Positions 1-7,588 of a stretch of DNA of 41,669 bases are shown here, piece after piece. Source of the DNA: Parasulfuritortus sp. (GTDB lineage: Bacteria; Pseudomonadota; Gammaproteobacteria; Burkholderiales; Thiobacillaceae). Position numbers and translations under genes: made by a program. Every line of letters starts with the position of its first letter. Position 1 is the first letter of the stretch. The notes under the pieces were generated by a model. That model did no database searches. It was not told the origin of the DNA and saw only the letters and a list, made by a program, of their open reading frames with translations. The stretch is taken from NCBI GenBank assembly GCA_031291185.1, contig JARLJM010000110.1, positions 1-41,669 of the forward strand. The letters run 5' to 3'.

Positions 1-558
1 CTGACCGAGGCCGATGTCGAAGCGCTGCTGGCGGCACCCGATGTCGAAGCTGTGCTGGGTCTGCGTGACCGGGCCATGCTGGAACTGCTCTATGCCTGCG
101 GCCTGCGGGTCTCGGAACTGGTCGGCCTGCCGCTGGATGCCGTCAGCCTGGATATGGGCGTGGCACGGGTGCTGGGCAAGGGCGCCAAGGAACGTCTGGT
201 GCCCTTGGGCGAAGTCGCGGTGGAATGGCTCGAACGCTATCTGGCGGAAGGCCGGCCCATGTTGCTCGCCGGTCGGGTCAGCAATGCCCTGTTCGTCACG
301 GCGCGGGGTGCGGCCATGAGCCGGCAGGCCTTCTGGTATCTGATCAAGCGTTATGCCTTGCTGGCCGGCATCGTCACGCCACTCTCGCCGCATACGCTCC
401 GTCACGCCTTCGCCACCCATCTGCTCAACCACGGCGCCGACCTGCGCGTGGTGCAGATGCTGCTCGGTCATGCCGATATTTCGACCACCCAGATCTACAC
501 GCATGTGGCCCGGGAACGGTTGAAGCAGCTACATCACCAGCACCATCCACGCGGCTAA
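1..558 (+). CDS. xerD: Site-specific tyrosine recombinase XerD (5' end cut by window)
   Basis: XerD works with XerC at the dif site to resolve chromosome dimers at cell division. The frame is open from base 1, so the N-terminal core-binding domain and true start lie outside the window; about 185 residues of the catalytic domain remain. The tyrosine-recombinase signature is complete: Arg in CGLRVSEL, Lys in [22 protein letters not shown] carrying His-x-x-Arg, His in [11 protein letters not shown], and the nucleophile Tyr in IYTHV. The C-terminus, with LHHQHHPRG, matches the XerD rather than XerC ending. The HDOD gene follows after 33 bp on the same strand. XerD rather than another phage-type integrase is nearly certain because of the C-terminal match and the housekeeping setting. 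Confidence 0.95.
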   Translation: MTEADVEALLAAPDVEAVLGLRDRAMLELLYACGLRVSELVGLPLDAVSLDMGVARVLGKGAKERLVPLGEVAVEWLERYLAEGRPMLLAGRVSNALFVTARGAAMSRQAFWYLIKRYALLAGIVTPLSPHTLRHAFATHLLNHGADLRVVQMLLGHADISTTQIYTHVARERLKQLHHQHHPRG

Positions 559-591
559 GTTACCATCCGGAAAACTGAAGGGGACACCAGA

Positions 592-1428
592 TTGAGCGAA
601 GCGGACGACAACAGACTGATCGATGCCATCCTCGCCTCGGGCGTGAAGATTCCGCCCATGCCGGCGGCGCTACTCGACGTGCTGCAACTGGAGCGGTACG
701 ACGATGCCGGAGCACGCGAATACGCCGCGGTAATCGCGCGCGATCCCGCTCTGGCCGGATCGGTGTTCAGGGTTGCCGGCTCGCCGGTGATGGGCCTGCG
801 CACCAAACCCGATACGCTGGAACAGGCGATTACCGTGCTTGGACTGCGCACCACCGTTGCCGTGGTACGCAGCGAAGGCCTGCGTGGCGCATTGCATGAT
901 CCGGCTCTGGAAGCCGTCATGAACAGCTTGTGGAAACGCATGAATGCGGTGGCCGACCTGGTCCTGGCCACTGTCAGAAAGGCCCGGTTGCGCGGTTTGC
1001 GCGAGGACCTGGCGTTCCAGGCCGGCATCTTCCACGATTGCGGCGTGGCCGTGCTTTGCCGGCGCGATCCAGCCTATGCCCATGCGTTCGGCGCGGCGGG
1101 AGTCTGGCCCGATCTGGCCGCCCTGGATGCCGCACACAACACCAGTCATGCCGTGGTCGGGCTGATGGTGGCGCGCAACTGGCAATTGCCTCCGGACGTG
1201 GCCCAGACCGTCCGGCAGCATCACGATCGTCGTCCCGAAGCATTGCCCGAGTCGGTGCGCGCCCTGTGCGTGCTGGTCCAGTTCGCCTGTTATCTGCTGG
1301 CGCGGAAGTCAGGGATCGACGACAGTGAATGGGAGACTGTCTGGAAGGAACATGCCGAAGCGCTGTTCCGCCATGCCAGCATGGACCTGGCGGAACTGGA
1401 AGCAGAACTGCTCAGTTCATTGCCTTGA
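592..1428 (+). CDS. HDOD domain signalling protein
   Basis: A 278-residue cytoplasmic protein. Residues about 10-200 look like an HDOD domain, a relative of the HD phosphohydrolases that has usually lost metal-binding residues and is used in signalling (motility, stress, c-di-GMP circuits). Visible family features are the IPPMPAALLDVLQL opening, IARDPALAGSVFRVAGSP, and the partly kept FHDCGVAVL and SHAVVGLMVARNWQLP segments. The start is a TTG at 592, chosen because AAGGGG lies about 7 nt upstream and no better ATG exists. It follows xerD on the same strand. Its 3' end overlaps the convergent tauE-like gene by 17 bp. No output domain is attached, so the partner is unknown. The domain call is fairly secure; the role is not. 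Confidence 0.82.
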   Translation: MSEADDNRLIDAILASGVKIPPMPAALLDVLQLERYDDAGAREYAAVIARDPALAGSVFRVAGSPVMGLRTKPDTLEQAITVLGLRTTVAVVRSEGLRGALHDPALEAVMNSLWKRMNAVADLVLATVRKARLRGLREDLAFQAGIFHDCGVAVLCRRDPAYAHAFGAAGVWPDLAALDAAHNTSHAVVGLMVARNWQLPPDVAQTVRQHHDRRPEALPESVRALCVLVQFACYLLARKSGIDDSEWETVWKEHAEALFRHASMDLAELEAELLSSLP

Positions 1429-2140
1429 AATAGAGTGAAAGCCCGCTGCCCAGCAGGATCAGGCTGATCACTTTCATCATCTGCACCTGGGTGAGCCGGG
1501 TGTGCACATGACTGCCCAGCCAGAGAGCAAGCAGGGCGACCGGCATGGCACCCAGATAAGCCCACAACAGTCGCGTATCCAGCAGCAGGCCGGAGACCGT
1601 GAAACTGATGATCCGGCTCAGGCCGTCCAGCATGAACAAGCCCGAGAACGTGGCGCGCAACTGTCCCTTGTCGAACAGCCGGTGCGACAGGTAGATCACA
1701 TAGGGCGGACCTCCGGTGCCGAACAGGGCGCCGACCATGCCGCCGGTCAGCCCGGCTGGCCAGGCCCACCGGGTTGAAACCGGCTTCGGTTCCCGACCCG
1801 AGAGCAGCAGGCCGCGCAGGGCGAACAGGATCACGAAGCTGCCCAGCCCGATCAGCACAGGGTTTTTGGGCAGGGAAACCAGCAGGAACGTGCCGGTCAC
1901 CACCCCGATCAGGCCTGTCGGCAACAGTCGCCGGATTTCGGGCCAGGCGACCTGTTTGAAATTGAGGCCGCCAAGCACCAGCGACGAGGTGAAGTCGGTC
2001 AGCAGGATGAGGGGAACGACGAAGGTCAGCGGCAGCTTCAAGGCCAGCAGCGGCACCGCGACCAGGCCCGATCCGAAGCCGGAAATGCCACGGATGAAAT
2101 AGGCGACCAGCAGCACGCCGCCAATGTAGGCGTACTCCAT
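1412..2140 (-). CDS. TauE/SafE family membrane transporter
   Basis: A 242-residue protein with about seven to eight hydrophobic segments and the two-repeat layout of the TauE/SafE (formerly DUF81) family. Members are proposed to export sulfite, sulfoacetate or other organosulfur anions across the inner membrane. The N-terminal GISGFGSGLVAVPLL and mid-protein LTGGMVGALFGTGGPP are the paired Gly-rich motifs that open each half in this family. Its ATG overlaps the folB stop by one base (TAATG), which suggests translational coupling in one minus-strand transcript. Its 3' end overlaps the HDOD gene. The substrate cannot be read from the sequence, and folate genes next door give no hint of sulfur transport. 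Confidence 0.85.
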   Translation of the reverse strand: MEYAYIGGVLLVAYFIRGISGFGSGLVAVPLLALKLPLTFVVPLILLTDFTSSLVLGGLNFKQVAWPEIRRLLPTGLIGVVTGTFLLVSLPKNPVLIGLGSFVILFALRGLLLSGREPKPVSTRWAWPAGLTGGMVGALFGTGGPPYVIYLSHRLFDKGQLRATFSGLFMLDGLSRIISFTVSGLLLDTRLLWAYLGAMPVALLALWLGSHVHTRLTQVQMMKVISLILLGSGLSLYFKAMN

Positions 2141-2496
2141 TACAGTTTGCTGCCGCGCTCGATGATGATGCCGAGTTCCTTGACGCCACGCATGATGGCC
2201 AGCTTGCGCAGGGTGATGCGCACCCAGGGCGCGCCGAATTCGTTGCGCACGATGTTGGCGATATGCTCGCCCAGCGCCTCGACCAGGTGGAAATCGTTGG
2301 CGGTCGCGAATTCCTTGATCCGGTTAGCGACCTTGCCGTAGTCGATGGTATCGGCGATATCGTCGCTGTGCCCGGCCTTGTGGTCGTAGAGGCCGATCTC
2401 CAGATCGATCAGGATGGGCTGCGGCGCTTTGCGCTCCCATTCGTATAGGCCGATAATGGTTTCGAGCTTGAAGTCTTTGAGAAACAATACGTCCAT
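2140..2496 (-). CDS. folB: Dihydroneopterin aldolase
   Basis: FolB converts 7,8-dihydroneopterin to 6-hydroxymethyl-dihydropterin and glycolaldehyde in folate synthesis. The protein is about 118 residues, the family size. It opens MDVLFLKDFKLETIIGLYEW, the normal FolB N-terminus with the Glu of IGLYEWER, and carries the catalytic Lys in VRITLRKLAIMRG. I chose the ATG at 2496; a GTG at 2508 would add four residues not typical of the family. Neither has a strong Shine-Dalgarno. It is divergent from plsY with only 36 bp between the starts, so both promoters must share or overlap that gap. The folB/plsY neighbourhood next to tsaD is common in proteobacteria. Confidence 0.93.
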   Translation of the reverse strand: MDVLFLKDFKLETIIGLYEWERKAPQPILIDLEIGLYDHKAGHSDDIADTIDYGKVANRIKEFATANDFHLVEALGEHIANIVRNEFGAPWVRITLRKLAIMRGVKELGIIIERGSKL

Positions 2497-2532
2497 GATG
2501 CGGACCACGTAGAAAAGGCCGCCATTCTACCC

Positions 2533-3138
2533 ATGATTGCACTGCTACTTATCGTTTTGACTGCCTACCTGATTGGCTCGCTGTCGTTTGCGGTCATCCT
2601 GTCCCGTGTTTTCGGTCTGCCCGACCCGCGCAGCTATGGCTCCGGCAACCCTGGCGCGACCAACGTCCTGCGCAGCGGGCGCAAGGCCGTGGCGGCGTTG
2701 ACCCTGCTCGGCGATGCGGTCAAGGGCGCGATCGCAGTTCTGCTCGCGCGCTGGGTGACGGTCCAATACGGCCTGCCCGATTACCTCCCCGCCCTGGCCG
2801 GTCTGGCCGCCTTTATCGGACACCTGTGGCCGGTGTTCTTCGGCTTCAAGGGCGGCAAGGGCGTGGCCACGGCGCTGGGTGTGTTGCTGGCTTTGAATCC
2901 CTGGCTGGGTCTGGCCTGCGCGGCGACTTGGCTGGCGACATTCGCCGTGACCCGCGTTTCCTCGCTGTCGGCACTCGTGGCGACTGGCGTCTCGCCAGTT
3001 TACGCCTGGTTGCTCGAAGGCAAGCTTGTCGATACGGTGGCGATTGCCGGACTGGCGGTCCTGATCTTCTGGCGGCACAAGGCCAACATCGCCCGTCTGC
3101 TGTCGGGCGAAGAATCCGCTTTCGGGAGGCGTAGCTGA
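2533..3138 (+). CDS. plsY: Glycerol-3-phosphate acyltransferase PlsY
   Basis: PlsY is an inner-membrane enzyme that moves the acyl group from acyl-phosphate to sn-glycerol-3-phosphate, the first step of phospholipid synthesis. The 201-residue protein has five or so membrane segments and the three family loops: GSLSFAVILSR, GSGNPGATNVLR and FGFKGGKGVATALG. Length and motif order match the family. It is divergent from folB. Its C-terminus (GEESAFGRRS) is hydrophilic. After its stop comes a small inverted repeat and a REP-like palindrome before the next gene, so it probably forms its own short transcript. Confidence 0.96.
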   Translation: MIALLLIVLTAYLIGSLSFAVILSRVFGLPDPRSYGSGNPGATNVLRSGRKAVAALTLLGDAVKGAIAVLLARWVTVQYGLPDYLPALAGLAAFIGHLWPVFFGFKGGKGVATALGVLLALNPWLGLACAATWLATFAVTRVSSLSALVATGVSPVYAWLLEGKLVDTVAIAGLAVLIFWRHKANIARLLSGEESAFGRRS

Positions 3139-3139
3139 C

Positions 3140-3161
3140 GATCATGCTGATCGACATGATC
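3140..3161. repeat. 7-bp inverted repeat after plsY
   Basis: GATCATG at 3140-3146 and CATGATC at 3155-3161 form a perfect 7-bp stem with an 8-nt loop directly after the plsY stop codon. No T-run follows, so it is not a classic intrinsic terminator; it may protect the 3' end of the mRNA or mark processing. Confidence 0.5.
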
Positions 3162-3177
3162 GTCTCCCTCTCCCCAG

Positions 3178-3201
3178 CCCTCTCCCGCTTGCGGGCGAGG
3201 G
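3178..3201. repeat. REP-like palindrome (CCCTCTCCCGC/GCGGGCGAGGG)
   Basis: Two 11-nt arms around TT pair with a single T/G mismatch. The element is preceded by a pyrimidine-rich CTCCCTCTCCCC run at about 3164-3175. This resembles the short dispersed intergenic palindromes, often with a CTCTCCC core, that occur many times in proteobacterial genomes. Only one copy lies in this window, so its repetitive nature is inferred. Confidence 0.5.
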
Positions 3202-3233
3202 TGGCAATGGTTCGCTACGCGAGGTAAATCTTA

Positions 3234-3986
3234 ATGGCCTGGTTCCAGAAGGAAATCGACTACGCCAAGGAGAGCCTGGCGGCGGCTTCAGATTCGGCCA
3301 TCAACAAGGCCGGCGAACGGCTCACCGAGGCGTTGAAGGATGTCGTAGCCGGCGCCAGCACGGAGATCGACCACAAACTGGACAAAATTTCGGTCGAGCT
3401 GCACAACCAGCGCCAGTTCACCAAGGACGACGTGAAGGAACTGGTGGACTATGCGGCCGAGCGGCTGTCCTACGTGCTGGACGACCGCATCATTGTGATG
3501 AAGCGGGAAATCTCCTCGCTGGTGGAGGAGAAGACCGAATACCTGAAGACCCAGGTCGATGATTTCTTCATACAGCGCCAGCGGGACCTGGCCCTGGAGA
3601 GGCGCCGGCTATGGATGAACATCGTCCTGGCATTCATCGCCTCGCTGGCGGTGGGCGGCGTGTCCTTGTTCTATCGCGGTATCGGCAAGGGTCCGGTCGA
3701 CATGCTTACCGTGTTCCGGATCGTCCTGGCCTCGCTGGCGGGCGGCTACGTCGTCTATCTGGGGTCGACCATGTTGAACCGATGGATGGCCTTGTCGGAA
3801 CACCGCAAGGACGCGTTGTATGTCGCCGCCCGTTACTGGGGCTGGCTGCGGCCGGGCAGCGTGTTCGCCACGCTGTTGGTGCTGTTAATGCTGCTGTTGT
3901 TCTCGATTTTCATGCTGTTCCCGGAACAAGCGGTCAGCCTGCTGCACCTGCATGACTGGATGAGCCGGTTCAAGCTGGGGCCGTAA
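3234..3986 (+). CDS. Unrecognised coiled-coil membrane protein
   Basis: I do not recognise this 250-residue protein. Residues 1-125 are charged and heptad-like, with many Lys/Glu pairs and no signal peptide, and are probably a helical coiled coil. Three hydrophobic segments follow at about 128-147, 159-179 and 209-230, ending in a short tail. An RRR cluster before the first segment suggests that the N-terminal part stays in the cytoplasm. The ATG has GAGG about 9 nt upstream. The gene lies between plsY and the convergent tsaD, which it overlaps by 17 bp. The layout, a cytoplasmic helical rod anchored by a C-terminal membrane bundle, would suit a scaffold or envelope factor, but no enzyme motif is visible. 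Confidence 0.8.
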   Translation: MAWFQKEIDYAKESLAAASDSAINKAGERLTEALKDVVAGASTEIDHKLDKISVELHNQRQFTKDDVKELVDYAAERLSYVLDDRIIVMKREISSLVEEKTEYLKTQVDDFFIQRQRDLALERRRLWMNIVLAFIASLAVGGVSLFYRGIGKGPVDMLTVFRIVLASLAGGYVVYLGSTMLNRWMALSEHRKDALYVAARYWGWLRPGSVFATLLVLLMLLLFSIFMLFPEQAVSLLHLHDWMSRFKLGP

Positions 3987-4980
3987 GCTCGGCCAGATCC
4001 CAGCGCGGGCGCACCGAGAATTGTCCCTTTCCGGTTCGTCCGGCCTGAATGCGCAAAGCGCCTGCATAGGCAATCATCGCGCCGTTGTCGGTACACAGAT
4101 CCAGAGGCGGATAGAAGACCTGAAACCGCCGACGCGCGGCTTCGGCATCCAGTCGTTCGCGCAATAGCTTGTTGGCGCCCACGCCGCCCGCCACGACCAG
4201 CCGTTTCATCCCGTTTTGTTTCAGTGCATCGAGCGATTTCGCCGCGAGAACTTCAACGGCAGCCAACTGGAACGCGGCGGCGATGTCTGCCGCGTGGTCA
4301 CGACCTTCACGCTTCACCAGCGTCAACACGGCGGTTTTCAGGCCGGCAAAGCTGAAATCCAGATCGCCGGAATTGAGCATGGGGCGGGGCAGCTTGTAAC
4401 GGTAGGTATCGCCGGCTTCGGCCAGTTTCGAGATGGCGGGGCCACCGGGGTAGCCCAGGCCGAGCAGTTGCGCCGTTTTGTCGAAGGCCTCGCCGGCGGC
4501 ATCGTCCAGCGTCTCGCCCAGCAAGTGATAGCGGCCGACGCCGTCCACCCGCATCAACTGGGTATGGCCGCCAGAAACCAGCAGGGCGATGAAGGGAAAC
4601 TCCGGCCTTGGGTCGGCCAGTCGGGGCGACAGCAGGTGGCCTTCCAGATGATGCACGCCGACGGTCGGCACATTCAGCGCCAGACCCAGGCCGCTGGCGA
4701 TGCTGGCACCGACCAGCAGGGCGCCGGCCAGGCCTGGCCCCTGGGTGTAGGCGATGCCTTCGATATCGGCCAGGGTCAGGCCGGCCTCGGCGAGGACCTT
4801 CCTGGTCAGAGGCAGGGCGCGGCGGATGTGGTCGCGCGAGGCCAGCTCCGGCACCACGCCGCCGTATTCGGCATGCATGGCTATTTGTGAGTGCAGTGCA
4901 TGGGCCAGCAGGCCGCGCTCGGTGTCGTAGACGGCGATGCCGGTTTCGTCGCAGGAGGATTCGATGCCCAGAACGCGCAT
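3970..4980 (-). CDS. tsaD: tRNA N6-adenosine threonylcarbamoyltransferase TsaD
   Basis: TsaD (Kae1/Gcp) transfers threonylcarbamoyl from TC-AMP to A37 of ANN-decoding tRNAs, acting with TsaB and TsaE. The 336-residue protein starts [14 protein letters not shown], the usual TsaD N-terminus. It has the metal-binding His111 and His115 in VHHLEGH, the nucleotide-binding [10 protein letters not shown], and the C-terminal [12 protein letters not shown]. Length equals the family norm. It is divergent from rpsU across about 100 bp, a very conserved pairing in proteobacteria, and converges on the unknown membrane gene at 3234. No strong minus-strand promoter is obvious in the shared gap. Confidence 0.97.
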   Translation of the reverse strand: MRVLGIESSCDETGIAVYDTERGLLAHALHSQIAMHAEYGGVVPELASRDHIRRALPLTRKVLAEAGLTLADIEGIAYTQGPGLAGALLVGASIASGLGLALNVPTVGVHHLEGHLLSPRLADPRPEFPFIALLVSGGHTQLMRVDGVGRYHLLGETLDDAAGEAFDKTAQLLGLGYPGGPAISKLAEAGDTYRYKLPRPMLNSGDLDFSFAGLKTAVLTLVKREGRDHAADIAAAFQLAAVEVLAAKSLDALKQNGMKRLVVAGGVGANKLLRERLDAEAARRRFQVFYPPLDLCTDNGAMIAYAGALRIQAGRTGKGQFSVRPRWDLAELTAPA

Positions 4981-5022
4981 GGTCGAGAATGGGGGTAATA
5001 AACAGGGATTGGAGATTTTAAC

Positions 5023-5050
5023 TTGTCAGTCCTGCGGACCTTGATATAAT
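5023..5050 (+). promoter_or_regulatory. Sigma-70 promoter of rpsU
   Basis: TTGTCA at 5023-5028 and a perfect TATAAT at 5045-5050 are separated by 16 bp, with the rpsU start 29 bp further on. It is the best sigma-70 match I noticed and sits where the promoter of the rpsU-yqeY-dnaG-rpoD block is expected. Confidence 0.85.
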
Positions 5051-5079
5051 TCCGCCTCTTTTTGTTGCTGGATAGTTCC

Positions 5080-5292
5080 ATGCCTAGTGTACGTCTGAAG
5101 GAAAACGAGCCGTTTGAAGTCGCCATGCGGCGTTTCAAGCGCACCATCGAAAAAACCGGTCTGCTGACCGAGTTGCGCGCCCGCGAGTTCTACGAGAAGC
5201 CGACCCAGGAACGCAAGCGCAAGCTGGCTGCCGCCGTCAAGCGTCAGCACAAGCGTCTGCGCGGCCAGAAGCTGCCTCCCAAGCTGTATTGA
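5080..5292 (+). CDS. rpsU: 30S ribosomal protein S21
   Basis: S21 is a small basic protein of the 30S platform that helps the mRNA Shine-Dalgarno pair with 16S rRNA. From the ATG at 5080 it is 70 residues, beginning [19 protein letters not shown] and ending [10 protein letters not shown], an almost textbook sequence. An in-frame ATG at 5062 would add six residues absent from the family, so I reject it. A strong sigma-70 promoter lies just upstream. It leads the macromolecular-synthesis block, linking ribosome, primase and sigma factor supply. Confidence 0.98.
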   Translation: MPSVRLKENEPFEVAMRRFKRTIEKTGLLTELRAREFYEKPTQERKRKLAAAVKRQHKRLRGQKLPPKLY

Positions 5293-5311
5293 TCACCTGC
5301 AGGTCCCAAGC

Positions 5312-5755
5312 ATGTCCCTCAAAGAGCAAATCACCGAGGACATGAAGGGGGCCTTGCGCGCCAGGGAAACAGCGCGCCTGTCTGCGCTGCGGCTGCTGGT
5401 CGCAGCGTTCAGACAGAAGGAGATCGACGAGCGCGTAGATCTCGACGATGCCGGCATCACCGGCGTGGTCGAAAAACTCATCAAGCAGCGCAAGGATTCG
5501 GTGGCCCAGTATCAGGCCGCGAATCGCCAGGATCTCGCCGATCAGGAACAGTTCGAGATCGAAGTCCTGACCGCCTACATGCCCCAGCCTTTTAGCGAAA
5601 CCGAAGTCGCCGAGTTGATCAAATCCGCTCTGGCAGAAACCGGTGCCAGTTCCGCCAAGGACATGGGCAAGGTCATGGCCTGGATCAAACCCCGTCTGGC
5701 CGGCCGCGCCGACATGGCCGCCGTCTCCGCCAAGATCAAAACCTTCTTGGCTTAA
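5312..5755 (+). CDS. GatB/YqeY domain protein
   Basis: A 147-residue protein of the YqeY family, related to the C-terminal tRNA-binding region of GatB. Its physiological role is not established. Visible features are the MSLKEQITEDMKGALRAR opening, the VVEKLIKQRKDSVAQYQ helix, the LTAYMPQ motif, and KDMGKVMAWIKPRLAGRAD near the end. It lies 19 bp after rpsU and 33 bp before dnaG, the position it holds in many proteobacteria, so it should be on the rpsU-dnaG-rpoD transcript. Confidence 0.93.
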   Translation: MSLKEQITEDMKGALRARETARLSALRLLVAAFRQKEIDERVDLDDAGITGVVEKLIKQRKDSVAQYQAANRQDLADQEQFEIEVLTAYMPQPFSETEVAELIKSALAETGASSAKDMGKVMAWIKPRLAGRADMAAVSAKIKTFLA

Positions 5756-5788
5756 TCGCCAGGTTTCCTACAATCCGGGAACGCCATC

Positions 5789-7519
5789 ATGATTCCCCAG
5801 GATTTCATTCACCAGTTGCTGGATCGCGTCGACGTTGTCGAAGTGATCGACCATTACGTTCCGCTCAAGAAGAAGGGCGCGAACTATCAGGCCTGCTGCC
5901 CGTTCCATGGCGAAAAGACACCCTCCTTCACGGTCAGCCCGACCAAGCAGTTCTACCACTGCTTTGGCTGCGGCGCGCACGGCACAGCCATTTCCTTCTT
6001 GATAGAACACGCCGGCATGGGGTTCGTTGAAGCGGTGAAGGAGTTGGCCAACCGGGTCGGGATGGTGGTTCCGGACGATGGTCAGGTCGTGCATCCGGAA
6101 AATGACAGCCGCGACCGCCTGTATGAATTGATGGAGGCCGCCGCGCGGTTCTACAAGGATCAGCTCAAGGGCAGCGACAAGGCGGTGAATTACCTGAAGG
6201 GCCGTGGCCTGGAAGGCAAGACTGCCGCCCGCTTCGGTCTTGGCTACGCACCGGACGAGTGGCAGGGGCTGGAAAAGGCCGTGGCTGACTATCAAAGCCA
6301 GGACCTGGAGACCGCCGGCATGGTTATCGCCAACGAAGGCAAACGTTATGATCGATTCCGCGACCGGGTGATGTTTCCGATCCGTAACGAACGCGGCAAG
6401 GTCATCGCCTTTGGTGGCCGCGTGCTCGGCCAGGGTGAGCCAAAGTACCTTAACTCGCCGGAAACGCCGCTGTTCCACAAGGGGCGCGAACTGTATGGCC
6501 TGTTCGAGAATCGGCGGGGCATCCAGGTGGCTGGCCGGGCGGTCGTGGTGGAAGGCTATATGGATGTGGTCATGCTCGGTCAATACGGCGTCGAGAACGC
6601 CCTGGCCACGCTCGGCACAGCGGTAACGCCCGAACATGTCACCAAGATATTCAAGCTGGTTGACGATGTGGTGTTTGCCTTCGATGGCGATGCGGCCGGG
6701 CGCAAGGCGGCATGGCGGGCGCTGGAAAACTCGTTGCCGCAGATACCCGATGGCAAGCGGGCCACCTTCCTGTTTCTGCCCGAAGGCGAGGATCCGGACA
6801 GCTATGTGCAAAGCGCTGGCCGGGAGGCCTTCGAGCAGATGTGCGACCGTGCCAAGCCGCTGTCTGACTTTCTGTTTGACGAGCTTTCAGCCAAGACCGA
6901 TACAACTTCAGAAGAGGGCAAGGTGCGACTTTTTACTCTGGTCGAGCCTTATCTGAAACAGATGGCCAAGGCCCCTCTTCTGGCGCGGTCGCTGCGCCAG
7001 CGGCTGGCAGCACTCTCGGGTGTGGCAACGACGGAAAGGCGTGGGCAACCTGTTGTCCGCAAGCCTGCTGGCGGCATCAACAGGCCTGCGTCCCCAACCG
7101 CCCACCGCATCGTCCTGCAGGCCCTGTTGCATCGGCCCGAGCGCCTGAAAATCCTCCCCGAACTGCCTGATTCAGAGAGCCCGGTGTTTCGGCAACTGGA
7201 GGCTGTTCTGGCGGTGATGCGGGAACATCCTGAACTGGCCGATGTCAGGGGATTGCTGGAGTATTTCCGAGGCCAGCCGGAAGAGGGCCTGGTGCAGGCG
7301 GCGGCTGCCGGCTTGCTGGAATGGAGCGAAGATTACGAGTCCGAGTCGGATCTGCGCGGTGCCTGGGCAACCTTGATGGGGCAGGCTGCCCAGCAGCAGA
7401 TGAGCGGGTTCAAGGGCAAGAAGCTTAGCGATATTTCCCCGGAGGAGCGTGCTCGTTACATGACCGCTCTGAAGGAGAAGAAACTTGACCAATTAAGCCA
7501 GGTCAAATCTGAAGAGTAG
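5789..7519 (+). CDS. dnaG: DNA primase DnaG
   Basis: DnaG makes RNA primers on the lagging strand and works with DnaB helicase. The 576-residue protein has the N-terminal CHC2 zinc finger (Cys37, His40, Cys58, Cys61 in CCPFH and HCFGCG). The TOPRIM core follows, with Glu255 in VVVEGYMDVV and Asp299/Asp301 in FAFDGDAAGRKA, and then a C-terminal DnaB-interacting region that is less conserved. The length is typical. It sits 33 bp after yqeY and 69 bp before rpoD. The ATG at 5789 is the natural start (MIPQDFIHQLLDRVDVVEVI). Confidence 0.97.
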   Translation: MIPQDFIHQLLDRVDVVEVIDHYVPLKKKGANYQACCPFHGEKTPSFTVSPTKQFYHCFGCGAHGTAISFLIEHAGMGFVEAVKELANRVGMVVPDDGQVVHPENDSRDRLYELMEAAARFYKDQLKGSDKAVNYLKGRGLEGKTAARFGLGYAPDEWQGLEKAVADYQSQDLETAGMVIANEGKRYDRFRDRVMFPIRNERGKVIAFGGRVLGQGEPKYLNSPETPLFHKGRELYGLFENRRGIQVAGRAVVVEGYMDVVMLGQYGVENALATLGTAVTPEHVTKIFKLVDDVVFAFDGDAAGRKAAWRALENSLPQIPDGKRATFLFLPEGEDPDSYVQSAGREAFEQMCDRAKPLSDFLFDELSAKTDTTSEEGKVRLFTLVEPYLKQMAKAPLLARSLRQRLAALSGVATTERRGQPVVRKPAGGINRPASPTAHRIVLQALLHRPERLKILPELPDSESPVFRQLEAVLAVMREHPELADVRGLLEYFRGQPEEGLVQAAAAGLLEWSEDYESESDLRGAWATLMGQAAQQQMSGFKGKKLSDISPEERARYMTALKEKKLDQLSQVKSEE

Positions 7520-7588
7520 GGTGATTCGGTGACTTCGTGTAAAATGCCGGACTTTTGCGCTAAATCCATGTTTGGAGATTAACAGGCG

